A stretch of 64,000 nucleotides of DNA from Jiangella alba (GCF_900106035.1 NZ_FNUC01000001.1:186001-250000), one strand, 5' to 3'. Counted from the stretch's first letter, positions 33,529 through 42,880 are shown. Notes: a model not told the origin generated them from the letters alone. Translations and numbers: made by a program.

Positions 33529-35339
33529 GACCGCTCGATCGCGGCCGGCCGGGTCTGCGCGGCCCGGATGCGGGCGAGGTCGAACTTCTCCGACCGGTCG
33601 AAGCCGTACAGCCCGTTCTGCTCCTGGAACACGTCGGTGAGCTGGGTGTAGCAGTAGCCGAACATGTCCGGGTGGTCGAGCAGCGCGCCGACCAGCCCCT
33701 CGAAGCGGGCGTAGAACTCGTCGAGGTCGCGCACGCGGTCGCCGTACCCCCACGACTCGCGCATCGACTGCGGCCGGCTCGCCTCGGCCGGGTTCCACCA
33801 GATGCCGCCGAACTCGCTGACGAAGAACGGCTGGCCCCGGTAGGCGATGGACCACGACTCGCCGGTGCTGTCGGCCCGGTTGACGTACGGGTCGCCGTCG
33901 GCGAGGCGGGCGTAGTTGGCCGCGAACAGCACCGGGTCCTGCTCGTAGTCGTGGCTGTCGAAGATGTCGGACTCGGCGACGCGGTGCGCGTAGCCGGACG
34001 TGTCGAGCACCGGGCGGGACGTGTCGAACGCCTTCGTGGCCAGGTACATCGCCCGCGTGACGTCGTCGAGCGCGGTGATGCGGTCGCCGTAGGCCTGCCA
34101 GGTCTCGTTCAGCGGGCACCAGCCGACGATCGACGGGTGCGAGTAGTCGCGCTCCAGCACCTCCAGCCACTCCTGGACGTAGGACGCGCCGGGCTGCTGG
34201 TTCGTCGTCTCGCCCTGGCCGGTGTTGCAGCCCCAGTCGCCGAACTCGCCCCAGACCAGGTAGCCGAGCCGGTCGGCGTGGTAGAGGTAGCGCTCCTCGA
34301 ACACCTTCTGGTGCAGCCGCGCCCCGTTGAACCCGGCGGCCAGCGCCAGTTCGATGTCGCGGACGAGGTCGGCGTCGCTGGGCGCGGTCATCAGCCCGTC
34401 CGGGTAGTAGCCCTGGTCGAGGACGAGCCGCTGGAACACCACCTCGCCGTTGAGCCGCACCTGCTTGCCGGTGATCGCCACGCTGCGCAGCCCCGCGTAC
34501 GACGCGAGCTCGTCCACGACGCCGGACGCGGAGCGCAGCTCGACCCGCAGGTCGTACAGGAACGGGTCGGCCGGCGACCACAGCCGCTGCCGGCCGGCCG
34601 GCAGCGGCAGGCTCAGCCGCGGCGCGAGGTCGAGGTCGGCGCGCACCTCGGCGCTCACCACCTCGCCGGCGTCGTCGGAGACGGTGACGCGGACGGTGCC
34701 GCCGGGCAGGTTCGCCGTCAGCGGGACCTCGACGTCGAACGCGCCGGCGGCGACGTTCGGGGTGACCCGCGGGCGGCGCAGCGCGACCGGCGGCACCGGC
34801 TCCAGCCACACCGTCTGCCAGATGCCGGTGGTGCGCCAGTACAGCGCCGCGCGCGGCGTGTGCTCGCGCGACTGCTTGCCGCGGGCCTGCGGCGCGTGCG
34901 GCTCGTCGCGGGCCCGCACCACCAGCGGCACCTCGGCGCCGGGCGGAGCGGCGTCGGTGATGTCGACGGTGAAGCCGGAGAATCCGCCGCGGTGCCGGCC
35001 CACCTGCACGCCGCCGACCCAGACGGTGGCGTCGTGGTCGACGGCGCCGAAGTGCAGCAGCACCCGGGTGCCGGCCCAGTCGTCCGGCACCCGGATGGTG
35101 CGCCGGTACCAGACGGCGTGCAGGAAATCGCGGTCGCCGATGCCGGACAGCGTCGTCTCGGGCGCGAACGGCACCAGGATCTCGTCGCTCAGCGGCGCGT
35201 CGAGCAGGCCGCGCTCCAGCCCGCTGTCGCCGCGGTCGATCTCGAACTCCCAGCGGCCGTTGAGGTTCAGCCAGCGCTCGCGGCGGAACTGCGGGCGCGG
35301 GTACTCCTCGCGCGGCAGGGTGGTCTGGTCGTCGGGCAT
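33525..35339 (-). CDS. Glycoside hydrolase family 2 protein
   Basis: A 604-residue GH2 enzyme. A jelly-roll sugar-binding domain covers about 20-190 (LNLNGRWEFEIDRGDSG, then AVWYRRTIRVPDDWAG). An immunoglobulin-like domain follows (about 195-290), then the TIM barrel. The acid/base glutamate is in WCPLNETWQ and the nucleophile is the E of PFFVSEFGGIWW. No signal peptide is present, so it acts in the cytoplasm. GH2 includes beta-galactosidase, beta-mannosidase and beta-glucuronidase; the length and the neighbouring alpha-mannosidase would suit a beta-mannosidase or similar role. The ATG has AAAGG eight bases upstream. It is coupled to the sulfatase gene. Confidence 0.88.
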   Translation of the reverse strand: MPDDQTTLPREEYPRPQFRRERWLNLNGRWEFEIDRGDSGLERGLLDAPLSDEILVPFAPETTLSGIGDRDFLHAVWYRRTIRVPDDWAGTRVLLHFGAVDHDATVWVGGVQVGRHRGGFSGFTVDITDAAPPGAEVPLVVRARDEPHAPQARGKQSREHTPRAALYWRTTGIWQTVWLEPVPPVALRRPRVTPNVAAGAFDVEVPLTANLPGGTVRVTVSDDAGEVVSAEVRADLDLAPRLSLPLPAGRQRLWSPADPFLYDLRVELRSASGVVDELASYAGLRSVAITGKQVRLNGEVVFQRLVLDQGYYPDGLMTAPSDADLVRDIELALAAGFNGARLHQKVFEERYLYHADRLGYLVWGEFGDWGCNTGQGETTNQQPGASYVQEWLEVLERDYSHPSIVGWCPLNETWQAYGDRITALDDVTRAMYLATKAFDTSRPVLDTSGYAHRVAESDIFDSHDYEQDPVLFAANYARLADGDPYVNRADSTGESWSIAYRGQPFFVSEFGGIWWNPAEASRPQSMRESWGYGDRVRDLDEFYARFEGLVGALLDHPDMFGYCYTQLTDVFQEQNGLYGFDRSEKFDLARIRAAQTRPAAIERS

Positions 35340-35344
35340 GGGGT

Positions 35345-38300
35345 CTACCTTTCCAAACGGAAGCGCAGCGTCAGGAGCTCGAACGGGCGCAGGGTGAGGT
35401 CGGTGCCGGCGACGGCCTCGCTCGGCACCGGGCGCTCCAGCAGATCGGTCGCGACCACCTCGGTGAACGCGAACGACGTGGTCAGGGTCGCCTTCGACCG
35501 GTTGCCGTGCGCCTCGTAGAGCCGCACCACGACGTCGCCGGAGCGGTCCTCGGCCAGCTTCACCGACTCGACGACGATCGCCGGGTCGCTCAGCTCCAGC
35601 AGCGGCGCGACCGGCGTGCCCACGGTGGCGCGGGGCCGCAGCTGCTGGGCGTAGCCGTCGGCGATCGCGGCCGGGATGCCGCCCGGCCGGAGGCTGACGG
35701 TGAACGCGTGCCGGCCCTGGTCGGCGGCGGGGTCGGGGTAGCGCGGCGCACGTAGCAGCGAGAGCCGCGCCGTCGTCATCGGGCGGCCGTTCGGCGCCTG
35801 TCCGCCGCGGACGTCGTGGCCGTAGACGACGTCGTTGGCGATCGCGACGCCGTAGCCGGGCTCGCCGACGTGGATCCAGCGGTGCGCGACGGTCTCGAAC
35901 CGGGCGACGTCCCACGAGGTGTTCTGGTGGATCGGCCGGTTCAGGTGGCCGAACTGGATCTCCGACGTCGACCGCTCGGCCCGCAGGTCCAGCGGGAAGG
36001 CCAGCTTGAGCAGCTTCTGCGACTCGTGCCAGTCGATGTCGAAGGCGTAGTCGAGGCGGCCGTCCACCAGCCGCAGCGCGACGTCGATCGTGGAGTCGCC
36101 GACCGCGTGCCGCACCAGGACGGCGTCGCCGTCCACCTCGGCCGACACCGGGTCGCGCAGGTCGCGGCCGCTGCGCTTGTCCTCGTCGTTGATGTCCCAC
36201 GCGTCCCACTCGCGCGGGGTGTCGCGGAACAGCTGCAGCACGCCGCCCGCGACGCCGTCCGGCAGCAGCTCGCGGTCCGCGGCGCGGTCGAGGACGGAGA
36301 CGAGGGCGCCGTCCGGGCCGACCTCGACCCGCAGCGCGGCGTCCTCGAGCACGAACCGCTCGCCCTCGCGGACCGGCCGGGCGGCGCTGGGCGGCGTGGC
36401 CGGCCCGATGCCGAGCCCGGCGACGCCGTGCTGCGCGTACGGCCCGGCGTTCGCGGCGACGGGGGTGTCGCCGTCGCCGGCCAGCGCCGCCAGCGACACG
36501 TCGATCAGCGCCGTCAGCTCGCCGGCCACCCGCTCGTACTGCCGCTCGGCCTCCTGGTGCACCCAGGCGATGGACGTGCCCGGCAGGATGTCGTGGAACT
36601 GCTGCAGCAGCACCGTGCGCCAGGCGCTCTCCAGCTCGTCGTACGGGTACGGCGTGCCGCGCAGCACCGCCGCCGTCGCCGCCCACAGCTCGGCCTCGCG
36701 CAGCAGCGCCTCGCTATGCCGGTTGCCGCGCTTGCTCCGCTGCTGCGAGATCAGCGTGCCGCGGTGCAGCTCCAGGTACATCTCGCCGACCCAGACCGGC
36801 GGCGACGCCAGCTCCGCCGACGCCGCGTCGAAGAACGTCTTCGGATCGCCGAGCCGGACCCGCGGCGAGCCGTCGAGGTCGCGCTTGCGCTCGGCCGCCG
36901 CCAGCATCTCGCGGGTGGGGCCGCCGCCGCCGTCGCCCCAGCCGTACAGGCCGAGGACGTGCCGGGCCGCGCCCTTCTGCCGGAACGAGCGCTCGGTGCG
37001 GGCGAGGTCCTGCGCGCCGAGGTCGGAGTTGTACGTCTCGGCCGGCGGGAAGTGGGTGAACACCCGCGAGCCGTCGATGCCCTCCCAGAGGAAGCTGGAG
37101 TGCGGCATCTTGTTGGTCTCGTTCCAGGACGGCTTCTGGGTGAGGAAGTAGCGCGCCCCCGCGGCCCGCACCAGCTGCGGCAGCGCGGCGGTGTAGCCGA
37201 ACGAGTCGGGCAGCCACACCTCGTCGCTCTCGACACCGAACTCCTCCAGGAAGAACCGCTTGCCCAGCACGAACTGCCGCGCCAGCGCCTCGCCGCCGGG
37301 CAGGTTCGTGTCCGACTCCACCCACATGCCGCCGACCGGGCGGACGACGCCGTCGGCGACGGCCTTGCGGACCCGCTCGAACAGCGCCGGCTGGCTGTCC
37401 TTCAGCCAGGCGTACTGCTGCGCCGACGACGCCGCGAAGACGAACTCCGGCTGCCGCTCGGCGAGGTCGAGGACGTTGGCGAAGGTGCGCGCGACCTTCC
37501 GGACGGTCTCGCGGACCGGCCACAGCCAGGCGCAGTCGATGTGCGCGTGCCCGACGGCCGACACGATCAGCGCGCTGTCGGCCGCCCGGCTCGCCAGCAC
37601 CGGCGCCAGGATCTCGCGGCCGAGCGCCGCCGTGCCCGGTACGTCGTCGGGGTCCATCGCGTCGACCATGCGCTCCAGCGCGTGCACGATCTCGGCGCGC
37701 CGCGAGCCCGACGGCGCCAGCACGTCCACCAGCCCGTCGAGCGTGACGACGTCCTGCAGCAGCTCCCACACGACGAGGTCGCGGCGGGCCACCGACACCT
37801 CGGTGAGCCGGTACTGGTGCTCGTCGCCGGCCGTCGCCCGGTCCCCCAGCGTCGTCGGCTCGTACTCGTACGGCACCTGCACGACGGGGTTCGCGGCGGC
37901 CTCGACGTACAGGTGGAACGGGCCCGGCTCGGGCAGCGTGACCCAGTTGTTGAGCGGCTCCAGCCCCTTCACGACGGTGCCGTCGGGCCGGTACACCAGC
38001 CCCTCCGCCTGGAAGCCGGGCTGCTCGCCGGTGAAGCCGAGATCCACCACCAGCTCGGCCTCGTCCGGCGACCAGCCGGCCGGGACCTCGCCGCGGACGT
38101 CGAACCACACCGTGTCCCACGGCCGGCCCCACGTGCGCCCGACGGGGAACGGCTCGAACGGCTGCGTCACGGCGTGCGCGAACGGCACCGGTTCGCCGTC
38201 CACCGTCCACGCCCGCACCTCGGCGGGTATCGCGTCGCGGTAGACGGCGGGGCGGATCCGGAACGTCGTGAAGCGGCGCACACGCAGCATCGTCAACGCG

Positions 38301-38347
38301 GTGGCGTCGAGCTGGACACGGCCGTGCGGGTTGTGATCGGCAAGCAA
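35345..38347 (-). CDS. Alpha-mannosidase, GH38 family
   Basis: A 1000-residue GH38 enzyme. An N-terminal beta-rich domain (about 1-240) precedes the catalytic domain: SAVGHAHIDCAWLWPVRET with zinc ligands H and D, then EVWLPDSFGYTAALPQL, whose D is the catalytic nucleophile, and LLQQFHDILPGTSI with a further zinc-ligand histidine. The C-terminal ~350 residues are the GH38 beta-sandwich domains. It lacks a signal peptide. GH38 enzymes remove alpha-linked mannose; with the sulfatase and GH2 enzyme this points to a mannose-rich, sulfated substrate. The likely start is TTG at 38347, nine bases after AGGAG. Confidence 0.9.
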   Translation of the reverse strand: MLADHNPHGRVQLDATALTMLRVRRFTTFRIRPAVYRDAIPAEVRAWTVDGEPVPFAHAVTQPFEPFPVGRTWGRPWDTVWFDVRGEVPAGWSPDEAELVVDLGFTGEQPGFQAEGLVYRPDGTVVKGLEPLNNWVTLPEPGPFHLYVEAAANPVVQVPYEYEPTTLGDRATAGDEHQYRLTEVSVARRDLVVWELLQDVVTLDGLVDVLAPSGSRRAEIVHALERMVDAMDPDDVPGTAALGREILAPVLASRAADSALIVSAVGHAHIDCAWLWPVRETVRKVARTFANVLDLAERQPEFVFAASSAQQYAWLKDSQPALFERVRKAVADGVVRPVGGMWVESDTNLPGGEALARQFVLGKRFFLEEFGVESDEVWLPDSFGYTAALPQLVRAAGARYFLTQKPSWNETNKMPHSSFLWEGIDGSRVFTHFPPAETYNSDLGAQDLARTERSFRQKGAARHVLGLYGWGDGGGGPTREMLAAAERKRDLDGSPRVRLGDPKTFFDAASAELASPPVWVGEMYLELHRGTLISQQRSKRGNRHSEALLREAELWAATAAVLRGTPYPYDELESAWRTVLLQQFHDILPGTSIAWVHQEAERQYERVAGELTALIDVSLAALAGDGDTPVAANAGPYAQHGVAGLGIGPATPPSAARPVREGERFVLEDAALRVEVGPDGALVSVLDRAADRELLPDGVAGGVLQLFRDTPREWDAWDINDEDKRSGRDLRDPVSAEVDGDAVLVRHAVGDSTIDVALRLVDGRLDYAFDIDWHESQKLLKLAFPLDLRAERSTSEIQFGHLNRPIHQNTSWDVARFETVAHRWIHVGEPGYGVAIANDVVYGHDVRGGQAPNGRPMTTARLSLLRAPRYPDPAADQGRHAFTVSLRPGGIPAAIADGYAQQLRPRATVGTPVAPLLELSDPAIVVESVKLAEDRSGDVVVRLYEAHGNRSKATLTTSFAFTEVVATDLLERPVPSEAVAGTDLTLRPFELLTLRFRLER

Positions 38348-38384
38348 GACGGATCGCTCCTGAGAGGTGGGGAGATGGCAGGGC

Positions 38385-39200
38385 TCAGCCCTTGATGGCG
38401 CCGCCGAGACTGGACTTGAGCAGGTGGCGCCGGAGCACGGCGTAGAGGATGGCCGGCGGCACCATGTAGATGACCGCGCTGGCGGCGAGCACGCCCCAGT
38501 CGACCTGGTTGAACGCCGAGAAGGCGCGGAACAGCCCGATGGACAGCGGGTACAGGTCCGGCGACTGCAGCAGCACCAGCGGGGTGAGGAAGTCGCCCCA
38601 GACGGCCATGAACGTCAGCATGGCCGCGGCGCCCAGACCCGGGCCGACCAGCGGGAAGACCACCCGGCGCAGCGCCTGCAGCCGGGTGTTGCCGTCCATC
38701 CAGGCGGCCTCTTCCAGCTCGAACGGGATCGCGTCGATGGTGCCCTTGAGCAGCCACAACGTCACCGGCAGCGCGGCCGCGGCCTCGACCAGGATCAGCC
38801 CGAGATAGCTGTCGTCCAGGTTCATCCGGACCATCAGCAGGTACAGCGCGACGATCGTCGCGGGCGCCGGGATGACCCGGATCAGCAGGATCGAGAACAT
38901 GAAGAAGCTGCGGCCGCGGAACCGGAACCGCGCCAGCGCGTAGGCGCCGAGCAGCCCGCAGGCGAGGTTCAGCGCCGTCGCCGCGACCGAGATGATCAGG
39001 CTGTTCAGCAGCAGCCGCGGGGTGTCGGCGCTGGTGAAGAAGCGGGCGAAGTTCTCCAGCGAGAACGACGGCGTGCCCACCGTGGGGCCGGCGGCGGAGT
39101 CGAACGCGCTCAGCGCCACCCACGCGAACGGCACCAGGCAGAACAACACCAGCATCGTCAGCAGCGCGTACTGCAGCCCGCGCTGGACCGCGGTCGTCAT
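38385..39200 (-). CDS. Carbohydrate ABC transporter permease (MalG type)
   Basis: A 271-residue permease with six membrane segments. The conserved EAA loop is EEAAWMDGNTRLQALRRVVFPL, where the ATPase docks. The C-terminus is short and charged (LRRHLLKSSLGGAIKG), as usual for MalG-type sugar permeases. The ATG shares a base with the TGA of the preceding permease gene (TGATG). It pairs with that MalF-type subunit and the lipoprotein upstream to import a sugar or oligosaccharide. No ATPase gene is in the operon. Confidence 0.9.
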   Translation of the reverse strand: MTTAVQRGLQYALLTMLVLFCLVPFAWVALSAFDSAAGPTVGTPSFSLENFARFFTSADTPRLLLNSLIISVAATALNLACGLLGAYALARFRFRGRSFFMFSILLIRVIPAPATIVALYLLMVRMNLDDSYLGLILVEAAAALPVTLWLLKGTIDAIPFELEEAAWMDGNTRLQALRRVVFPLVGPGLGAAAMLTFMAVWGDFLTPLVLLQSPDLYPLSIGLFRAFSAFNQVDWGVLAASAVIYMVPPAILYAVLRRHLLKSSLGGAIKG

Positions 39201-40147
39201 CAGACCTCCACCTTCGTCAGCCGGACGTAGGTCAGCCCGAGCACCATGAGCAGCGCGAGCAGGATCACCGAGGCCGCGCTGCCGAGCCCGATCTGCGAGT
39301 ACTGGAACGCCCGCTCGAAGATGAAGATCGAGGTCAGCTCGGTGGCCGAGCCGGGGCCGCCCTGGGTGAGGAAGTACACCAGCCCGAACACGCCGACCGT
39401 CGTGATCGTCGTCAGCAGCAGGTACAGGAAGACTGGCCCGCGGATCAGCGGCAGGGTCACGTACCGGAACACCTGCGCGGCGCTGGCGCCGTCGACCCTG
39501 GAGGCCTCGATCAGCTCGTCCGGGACGTCCTCCAGCGCGGCCTGGAACATGATCATCGCGAACGCGATGCCGCGCCAGATGTTGACGATGACGATCGACA
39601 GCATCGGCCACTCCTGCAGCGGCGCCGCGGCCGAGCCGCCGAACAGGCCGATCATCCGGTTGAACGTGCCGTCCTCACTGGACGACAGCACGCTCGCCCA
39701 GGTCAGCGCGGCGACCACCTCGGGCACCACCATCGGCAGCAGGATCGCGGCGCCGAACAGGCCCTTGCCGCGCAGCCAGGTGCGCCGCAACAGCAGCGCG
39801 GCGAGCATGCCGAGCACCGTCTGCCCGATGATCGCCGAGAACAGCACGAACTGGCCGGTGCGGCCCAGCGAGGTGAGGAAGTCGTCCGAGCCGAGCAGAC
39901 TGCGGAAGTTGTCCAGGCCGACGAACTGCGGGTCGCGGGCGGCGAAGCCGGTGAGCTGGGTGTTGGTGAGGCTCAGGTACAGGCCGTACACCGCCGGCGC
40001 CACGACGAACACCAGGATGAGCAGCACCGACGGGCCCAGCAGCAGCGGGATCAGGCCGCGGCCGTGCAGCGCTCGCCGGCCCGGGCGGCCCGGTGCCGGC
40101 CGGCTGGGCCGGGTGGCCTGCGCGGCCGGCGCCGGGACCGACGTCAC
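39200..40147 (-). CDS. Carbohydrate ABC transporter permease (MalF type)
   Basis: A 315-residue permease. A proline- and arginine-rich cytoplasmic N-terminus (1-32) leads to LIPLLLGPSVLLILVFVVAPAV, the first of six segments, and the substrate-facing loop VGLDNFRSLLGSDDFLTSLG. The EAA loop is EASRVDGASAAQVFRYVTLPLI. It starts with GTG overlapping the stop of the lipoprotein gene (GTGA), so binding protein and permease are coupled. Typical of CUT1 importers for oligosaccharides. Confidence 0.9.
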   Translation of the reverse strand: MTSVPAPAAQATRPSRPAPGRPGRRALHGRGLIPLLLGPSVLLILVFVVAPAVYGLYLSLTNTQLTGFAARDPQFVGLDNFRSLLGSDDFLTSLGRTGQFVLFSAIIGQTVLGMLAALLLRRTWLRGKGLFGAAILLPMVVPEVVAALTWASVLSSSEDGTFNRMIGLFGGSAAAPLQEWPMLSIVIVNIWRGIAFAMIMFQAALEDVPDELIEASRVDGASAAQVFRYVTLPLIRGPVFLYLLLTTITTVGVFGLVYFLTQGGPGSATELTSIFIFERAFQYSQIGLGSAASVILLALLMVLGLTYVRLTKVEV

Positions 40148-41493
40148 TGCTCGACCAGGGCGTCGCCCAGCAGCTCCGCCGCCTCCTCGGCGAACGTGGC
40201 CGCCGCCTGCTCACCGTCCGCGTCACCGAGCAGGATGCCCTCGGTCGCGCTCTGCACCGCCTGCGACACCTGGTCGGCGCCGTCGCCGAACGGGGCGCGG
40301 ATACCGGTGCGGACCTTCTCCTCCGCGTCCAGCAGCGACGGGTCGCTCGCGTACGGCTCGACGTCCGCGATGCCCGGGTGCGGCGCCGCGGCGCCGATGG
40401 CGGCCAGTTGTTCGGCCGCCGCGGTGCCCGTGCTCAGCCACGTCGCCAGCGCCATCGCGGCCTCCGCGTGCTCGGTCTCGGCGCTGATGCCGTAGACGAA
40501 GCCGCCGCCGCTGATCGAGTACGGGTCGGTGCCCGGCACCAGCGCCGGGTAGTCCCAGGTGCCGACCTTCTCCTGCACGTCGTCGATCGGCGCGGTGCCC
40601 TCGGGGCCCCAGTCGTAGCGCCAGCCCCAGGTGCCCTGGGCGGCCACCGGCATGGTGCCCTCGGGGAACCGCACGTACTTGGTCGGCTCCCACGGGTTCG
40701 GGTTGAGCAGGTCCTGCACCGGCAGCAGGCCGGCCTCGACGAGGTCGGCGTACAGCTCGAAGGACGCCGTCAGGCCGTCGCTCTCCAGCGTCCAGCGCCC
40801 GGTCTCCTCGTCGTAGAACGTGCTGCCGGTGCCGGCGGCGATGGGCAGGAAGCCCTCGGTCCAGGTGCCGCCGCCCCACGCCGTCCCGGCCGGGATGACG
40901 ATCGACGGCTCGCCCGTCTGCGCCGTGACCTGCTCCAGCCGCGCGATGAGGTCGTCCCACGTCTGCGGCTGCGAGGTGTCGACGCCGAGCTGCTCGAGCA
41001 CGTCCTTGCGGTAGAACAGGCTCTGCACGTTCGCCTCGTGCGGCACGGCGTAGAAGTGGCCGTCGACCTGCCGGGCGGCGTCCTTCACCGGGTCGTAGTA
41101 CTCGCCCCAGGCGTCCCACTCGTCGAGGTACTCGTCCAGCTCCAGCAGGTAGCCGGCCCCGGCGAAGCCGGTCACGTGCGTGCCGCCCATGTCGATGACG
41201 TCGGGCGCGGTGCCGGAGTGGAACTGCTGGGTGATCTTCGTGCGGAACTGCTCGTCGGTCAGGGGGTCGACGATCAGCTCGACCTCGACGTCCTTGCCCT
41301 GCTCCGCCATGGCCTGCTCGAACTCGGTGAGCAGCGGCTCGACGGCGTCGGCCCGGGCCTGCTGGTACTCGAGCAGGCGGATCGTCACGGGTCCGTCGCC
41401 GCCGGCACTGTCGTCGCTGTCCGAGCACGCGGCCAGCACCCCGGTGAGGAGGGCGGCGGTCGTGACGGCGAGGAGGACACGACTGCGCTTCAT
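40144..41493 (-). CDS. Sugar ABC transporter substrate-binding lipoprotein
   Basis: A 449-residue lipoprotein. The signal peptide MKRSRVLLAVTTAALLTG ends in lipobox LAAC, with the lipidated cysteine at C23. The mature protein has the CUT1 binding-protein layout: EVELIVDPLTDEQFRTKITQ, then SGTAPDVIDMGG, then AVPHEANVQSLFYRKDVLEQ. Several Trp residues (GTAWGGGTWTEG, GTWGWRYDWG) probably stack on sugar rings. The start at 41493 has AAGGG seven bases upstream; a longer frame runs through the promoter and is rejected. It is the first gene of the operon and its promoter region holds two operator-like repeats. Confidence 0.92.
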   Translation of the reverse strand: MKRSRVLLAVTTAALLTGVLAACSDSDDSAGGDGPVTIRLLEYQQARADAVEPLLTEFEQAMAEQGKDVEVELIVDPLTDEQFRTKITQQFHSGTAPDVIDMGGTHVTGFAGAGYLLELDEYLDEWDAWGEYYDPVKDAARQVDGHFYAVPHEANVQSLFYRKDVLEQLGVDTSQPQTWDDLIARLEQVTAQTGEPSIVIPAGTAWGGGTWTEGFLPIAAGTGSTFYDEETGRWTLESDGLTASFELYADLVEAGLLPVQDLLNPNPWEPTKYVRFPEGTMPVAAQGTWGWRYDWGPEGTAPIDDVQEKVGTWDYPALVPGTDPYSISGGGFVYGISAETEHAEAAMALATWLSTGTAAAEQLAAIGAAAPHPGIADVEPYASDPSLLDAEEKVRTGIRAPFGDGADQVSQAVQSATEGILLGDADGEQAAATFAEEAAELLGDALVEQ

Positions 41494-41509
41494 TGCGTCA
41501 CCCTTTTTT

Positions 41510-41579
41510 CCATCCGATGGACTAAACCTGGGGCACAGGTTAGGCTTCGTCGAAGATATCGTCAATCGCTTGGATTAAA
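41510..41579. promoter_or_regulatory. Divergent promoter with two ROK operator candidates
   Basis: On the minus strand, TTGACG (41565-41560) and TAACCT (41542-41537) are 17 bp apart and would drive the glycan operon. Two copies of a 17-bp element in the same orientation lie at 41510-41526 and 41563-41579, identical at 12 of 17 positions (on minus: TTTA-R-TCCA-N4-GAT-N-G). Their centres are 53 bp apart, about five turns. One covers the -35 box, the other lies just past the expected transcription start. An additional inverted repeat AACCTG-N5-CAGGTT spans 41525-41541. On the plus strand TATGAT at 41591-41596 could serve the ROK gene. Confidence 0.7.
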
Positions 41580-41619
41580 GATCGTCTGGCTATGATCCAC
41601 TCGGCAGGGAAGGAGTCGC

Positions 41620-42843
41620 ATGCGGCGCGGCAGCAACCAACTCCGCCTGGCCGACTTCAACCAGGCCGTCGTGCTCGACGTCCTGCGCCGCTCGCCGGGG
41701 GCCAGCCGGGCCGACCTGCGCCGCGAGTCCGGGCTGAGCCCGCAGACCATCTCGAACATCACCCGGCGGCTCATCGACGACGGCCTGATCCGTGAGACCG
41801 AGCCGGCCGGCAGCGCCCGCGGCCGGCCCAGCATCCCCCTCGTCGTCGACCGCGACGGCGCGTTCTCCGTCGGCGTGCACATCGATCCCGCGCGGCTCAC
41901 CACCGTCCTGCTCGACCTCGACGGCCAGGTGCGGCTGCGCCGCCAGGAACGCACCCCGCAGGCGACGAACCCGCCCGAGGTCACGGCGCTGATCGCGGCC
42001 ACCGCCGACGCCGTGATCCGCGAGGCCGGCGTCGACCGCGACCGCGTGCTCGGCCTGGGCATCGCCGCGCCCGGCCCGCTGGACGTCCACGCCGGCGTCA
42101 TCGTCGACCCGCCGCAGCTGCCGAACTGGCGCAACGTCCGGCTCCGGGCCGACCTCCACCACGCCACCGGGCTGCCCGTCCTGCTCGACAAGGACGTCAC
42201 GGCGGCCGCGACGGCCGAGCTGCGCTCGTCGAAGGCGCCGGCCAACGCGTTCGTCTTCCTGTACCTCGGCTCCGGTGTCGGCGCCTCCGTCGTCGTCGAC
42301 AACCAGGTGCTGCGCGGCGTCACGAACAACATCGGCGAGGTCGGCGACCTCATCGTCGACCCCGAGGCCGAGCAGCTGGAATGGGCCGGGCGCCGCGGCG
42401 GGCTGGCCGCGGCGTGCGTGCCGGAGGCGCTGGTCATCCAGGCGGCGCGGCTGGGGCTGGTGCCCTTGCCCGACCTCAGCGACTACGTCGCCATCGACGA
42501 CGCCTGCACGGCGCTGTGCGAGCAGGCGGCCGGCGGCAACAGCGGCGCCACCTGGATCCTGGACCGCGCGGCCCGGCGGGTCGCCGTCGGCCTCGGCGTC
42601 CTCGTCAACCTCCTCGACGTCCCCCGCGTCGTGCTGGGCGGGCCACTGTGGAACCGGCTGGCCCAGGCGTTCCTGCCGGTGCTGACCGAGCTGGTCGCCG
42701 GCGAGCTCGTCGTCGCCCGCCCCGCCCTCGTCGTCGAGGGGTCCGCCATCGGCGAGCACGTGGCCGCCCAGGGCGCGGCCGAGCTGGTCATGGACCACTT
42801 CCTCGCCCCGCGGGCCGCCGCGCTCCTCGTCGGGGAGTCGTGA
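41620..42843 (+). CDS. ROK family transcriptional regulator of the glycan operon
   Basis: A 407-residue ROK repressor. The N-terminal winged helix (about 10-75) has [21 protein letters not shown] and LRRESGLSPQTISNITRRLIDDGLI. The ROK domain (about 80-390) contains LGIAAPGPLD, the catalytic-type aspartate in LLDKDVTAAATAEL, and VFLYLGSGVGASVVVDNQVLRG. The C-terminal VVLGGPLWNRL is also typical. Neither half of the zinc-binding C-x-C-G-x-x-G-C-x-E motif is present: the equivalent stretch has no cysteines. It likely binds the imported sugar and releases the operators. It is divergent from the glycan operon. The ribosome site is AAGGAG. Confidence 0.92.
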   Translation: MRRGSNQLRLADFNQAVVLDVLRRSPGASRADLRRESGLSPQTISNITRRLIDDGLIRETEPAGSARGRPSIPLVVDRDGAFSVGVHIDPARLTTVLLDLDGQVRLRRQERTPQATNPPEVTALIAATADAVIREAGVDRDRVLGLGIAAPGPLDVHAGVIVDPPQLPNWRNVRLRADLHHATGLPVLLDKDVTAAATAELRSSKAPANAFVFLYLGSGVGASVVVDNQVLRGVTNNIGEVGDLIVDPEAEQLEWAGRRGGLAAACVPEALVIQAARLGLVPLPDLSDYVAIDDACTALCEQAAGGNSGATWILDRAARRVAVGLGVLVNLLDVPRVVLGGPLWNRLAQAFLPVLTELVAGELVVARPALVVEGSAIGEHVAAQGAAELVMDHFLAPRAAALLVGES

Positions 42844-42868
42844 CCTCGACCGTCACGGGCTTCGTTGC

Positions 42869-42874
42869 TATGGT
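42869..42874 (+). promoter_or_regulatory. -10 box of a leaderless small ORF
   Basis: TATGGT ends six bases before an ATG at 42881. A TCGACC at 42846-42851 sits 17 bp upstream as a weak -35 box. The spacing suits a leaderless transcript. Confidence 0.35.
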
Positions 42875-42880
42875 GCGGCC

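Noticed and set aside
33525..36686. 1053-residue version of the GH2 protein
   Set aside because: The extra N-terminal 450 residues are out of frame with the GH38 gene and look non-coding; the ATG at 35339 has a ribosome site and a normal GH2 start.
35816..38395. 859-residue plus-strand open frame
   Set aside because: Shadow of the GH38 gene; basic, repetitive composition and no recognisable fold.
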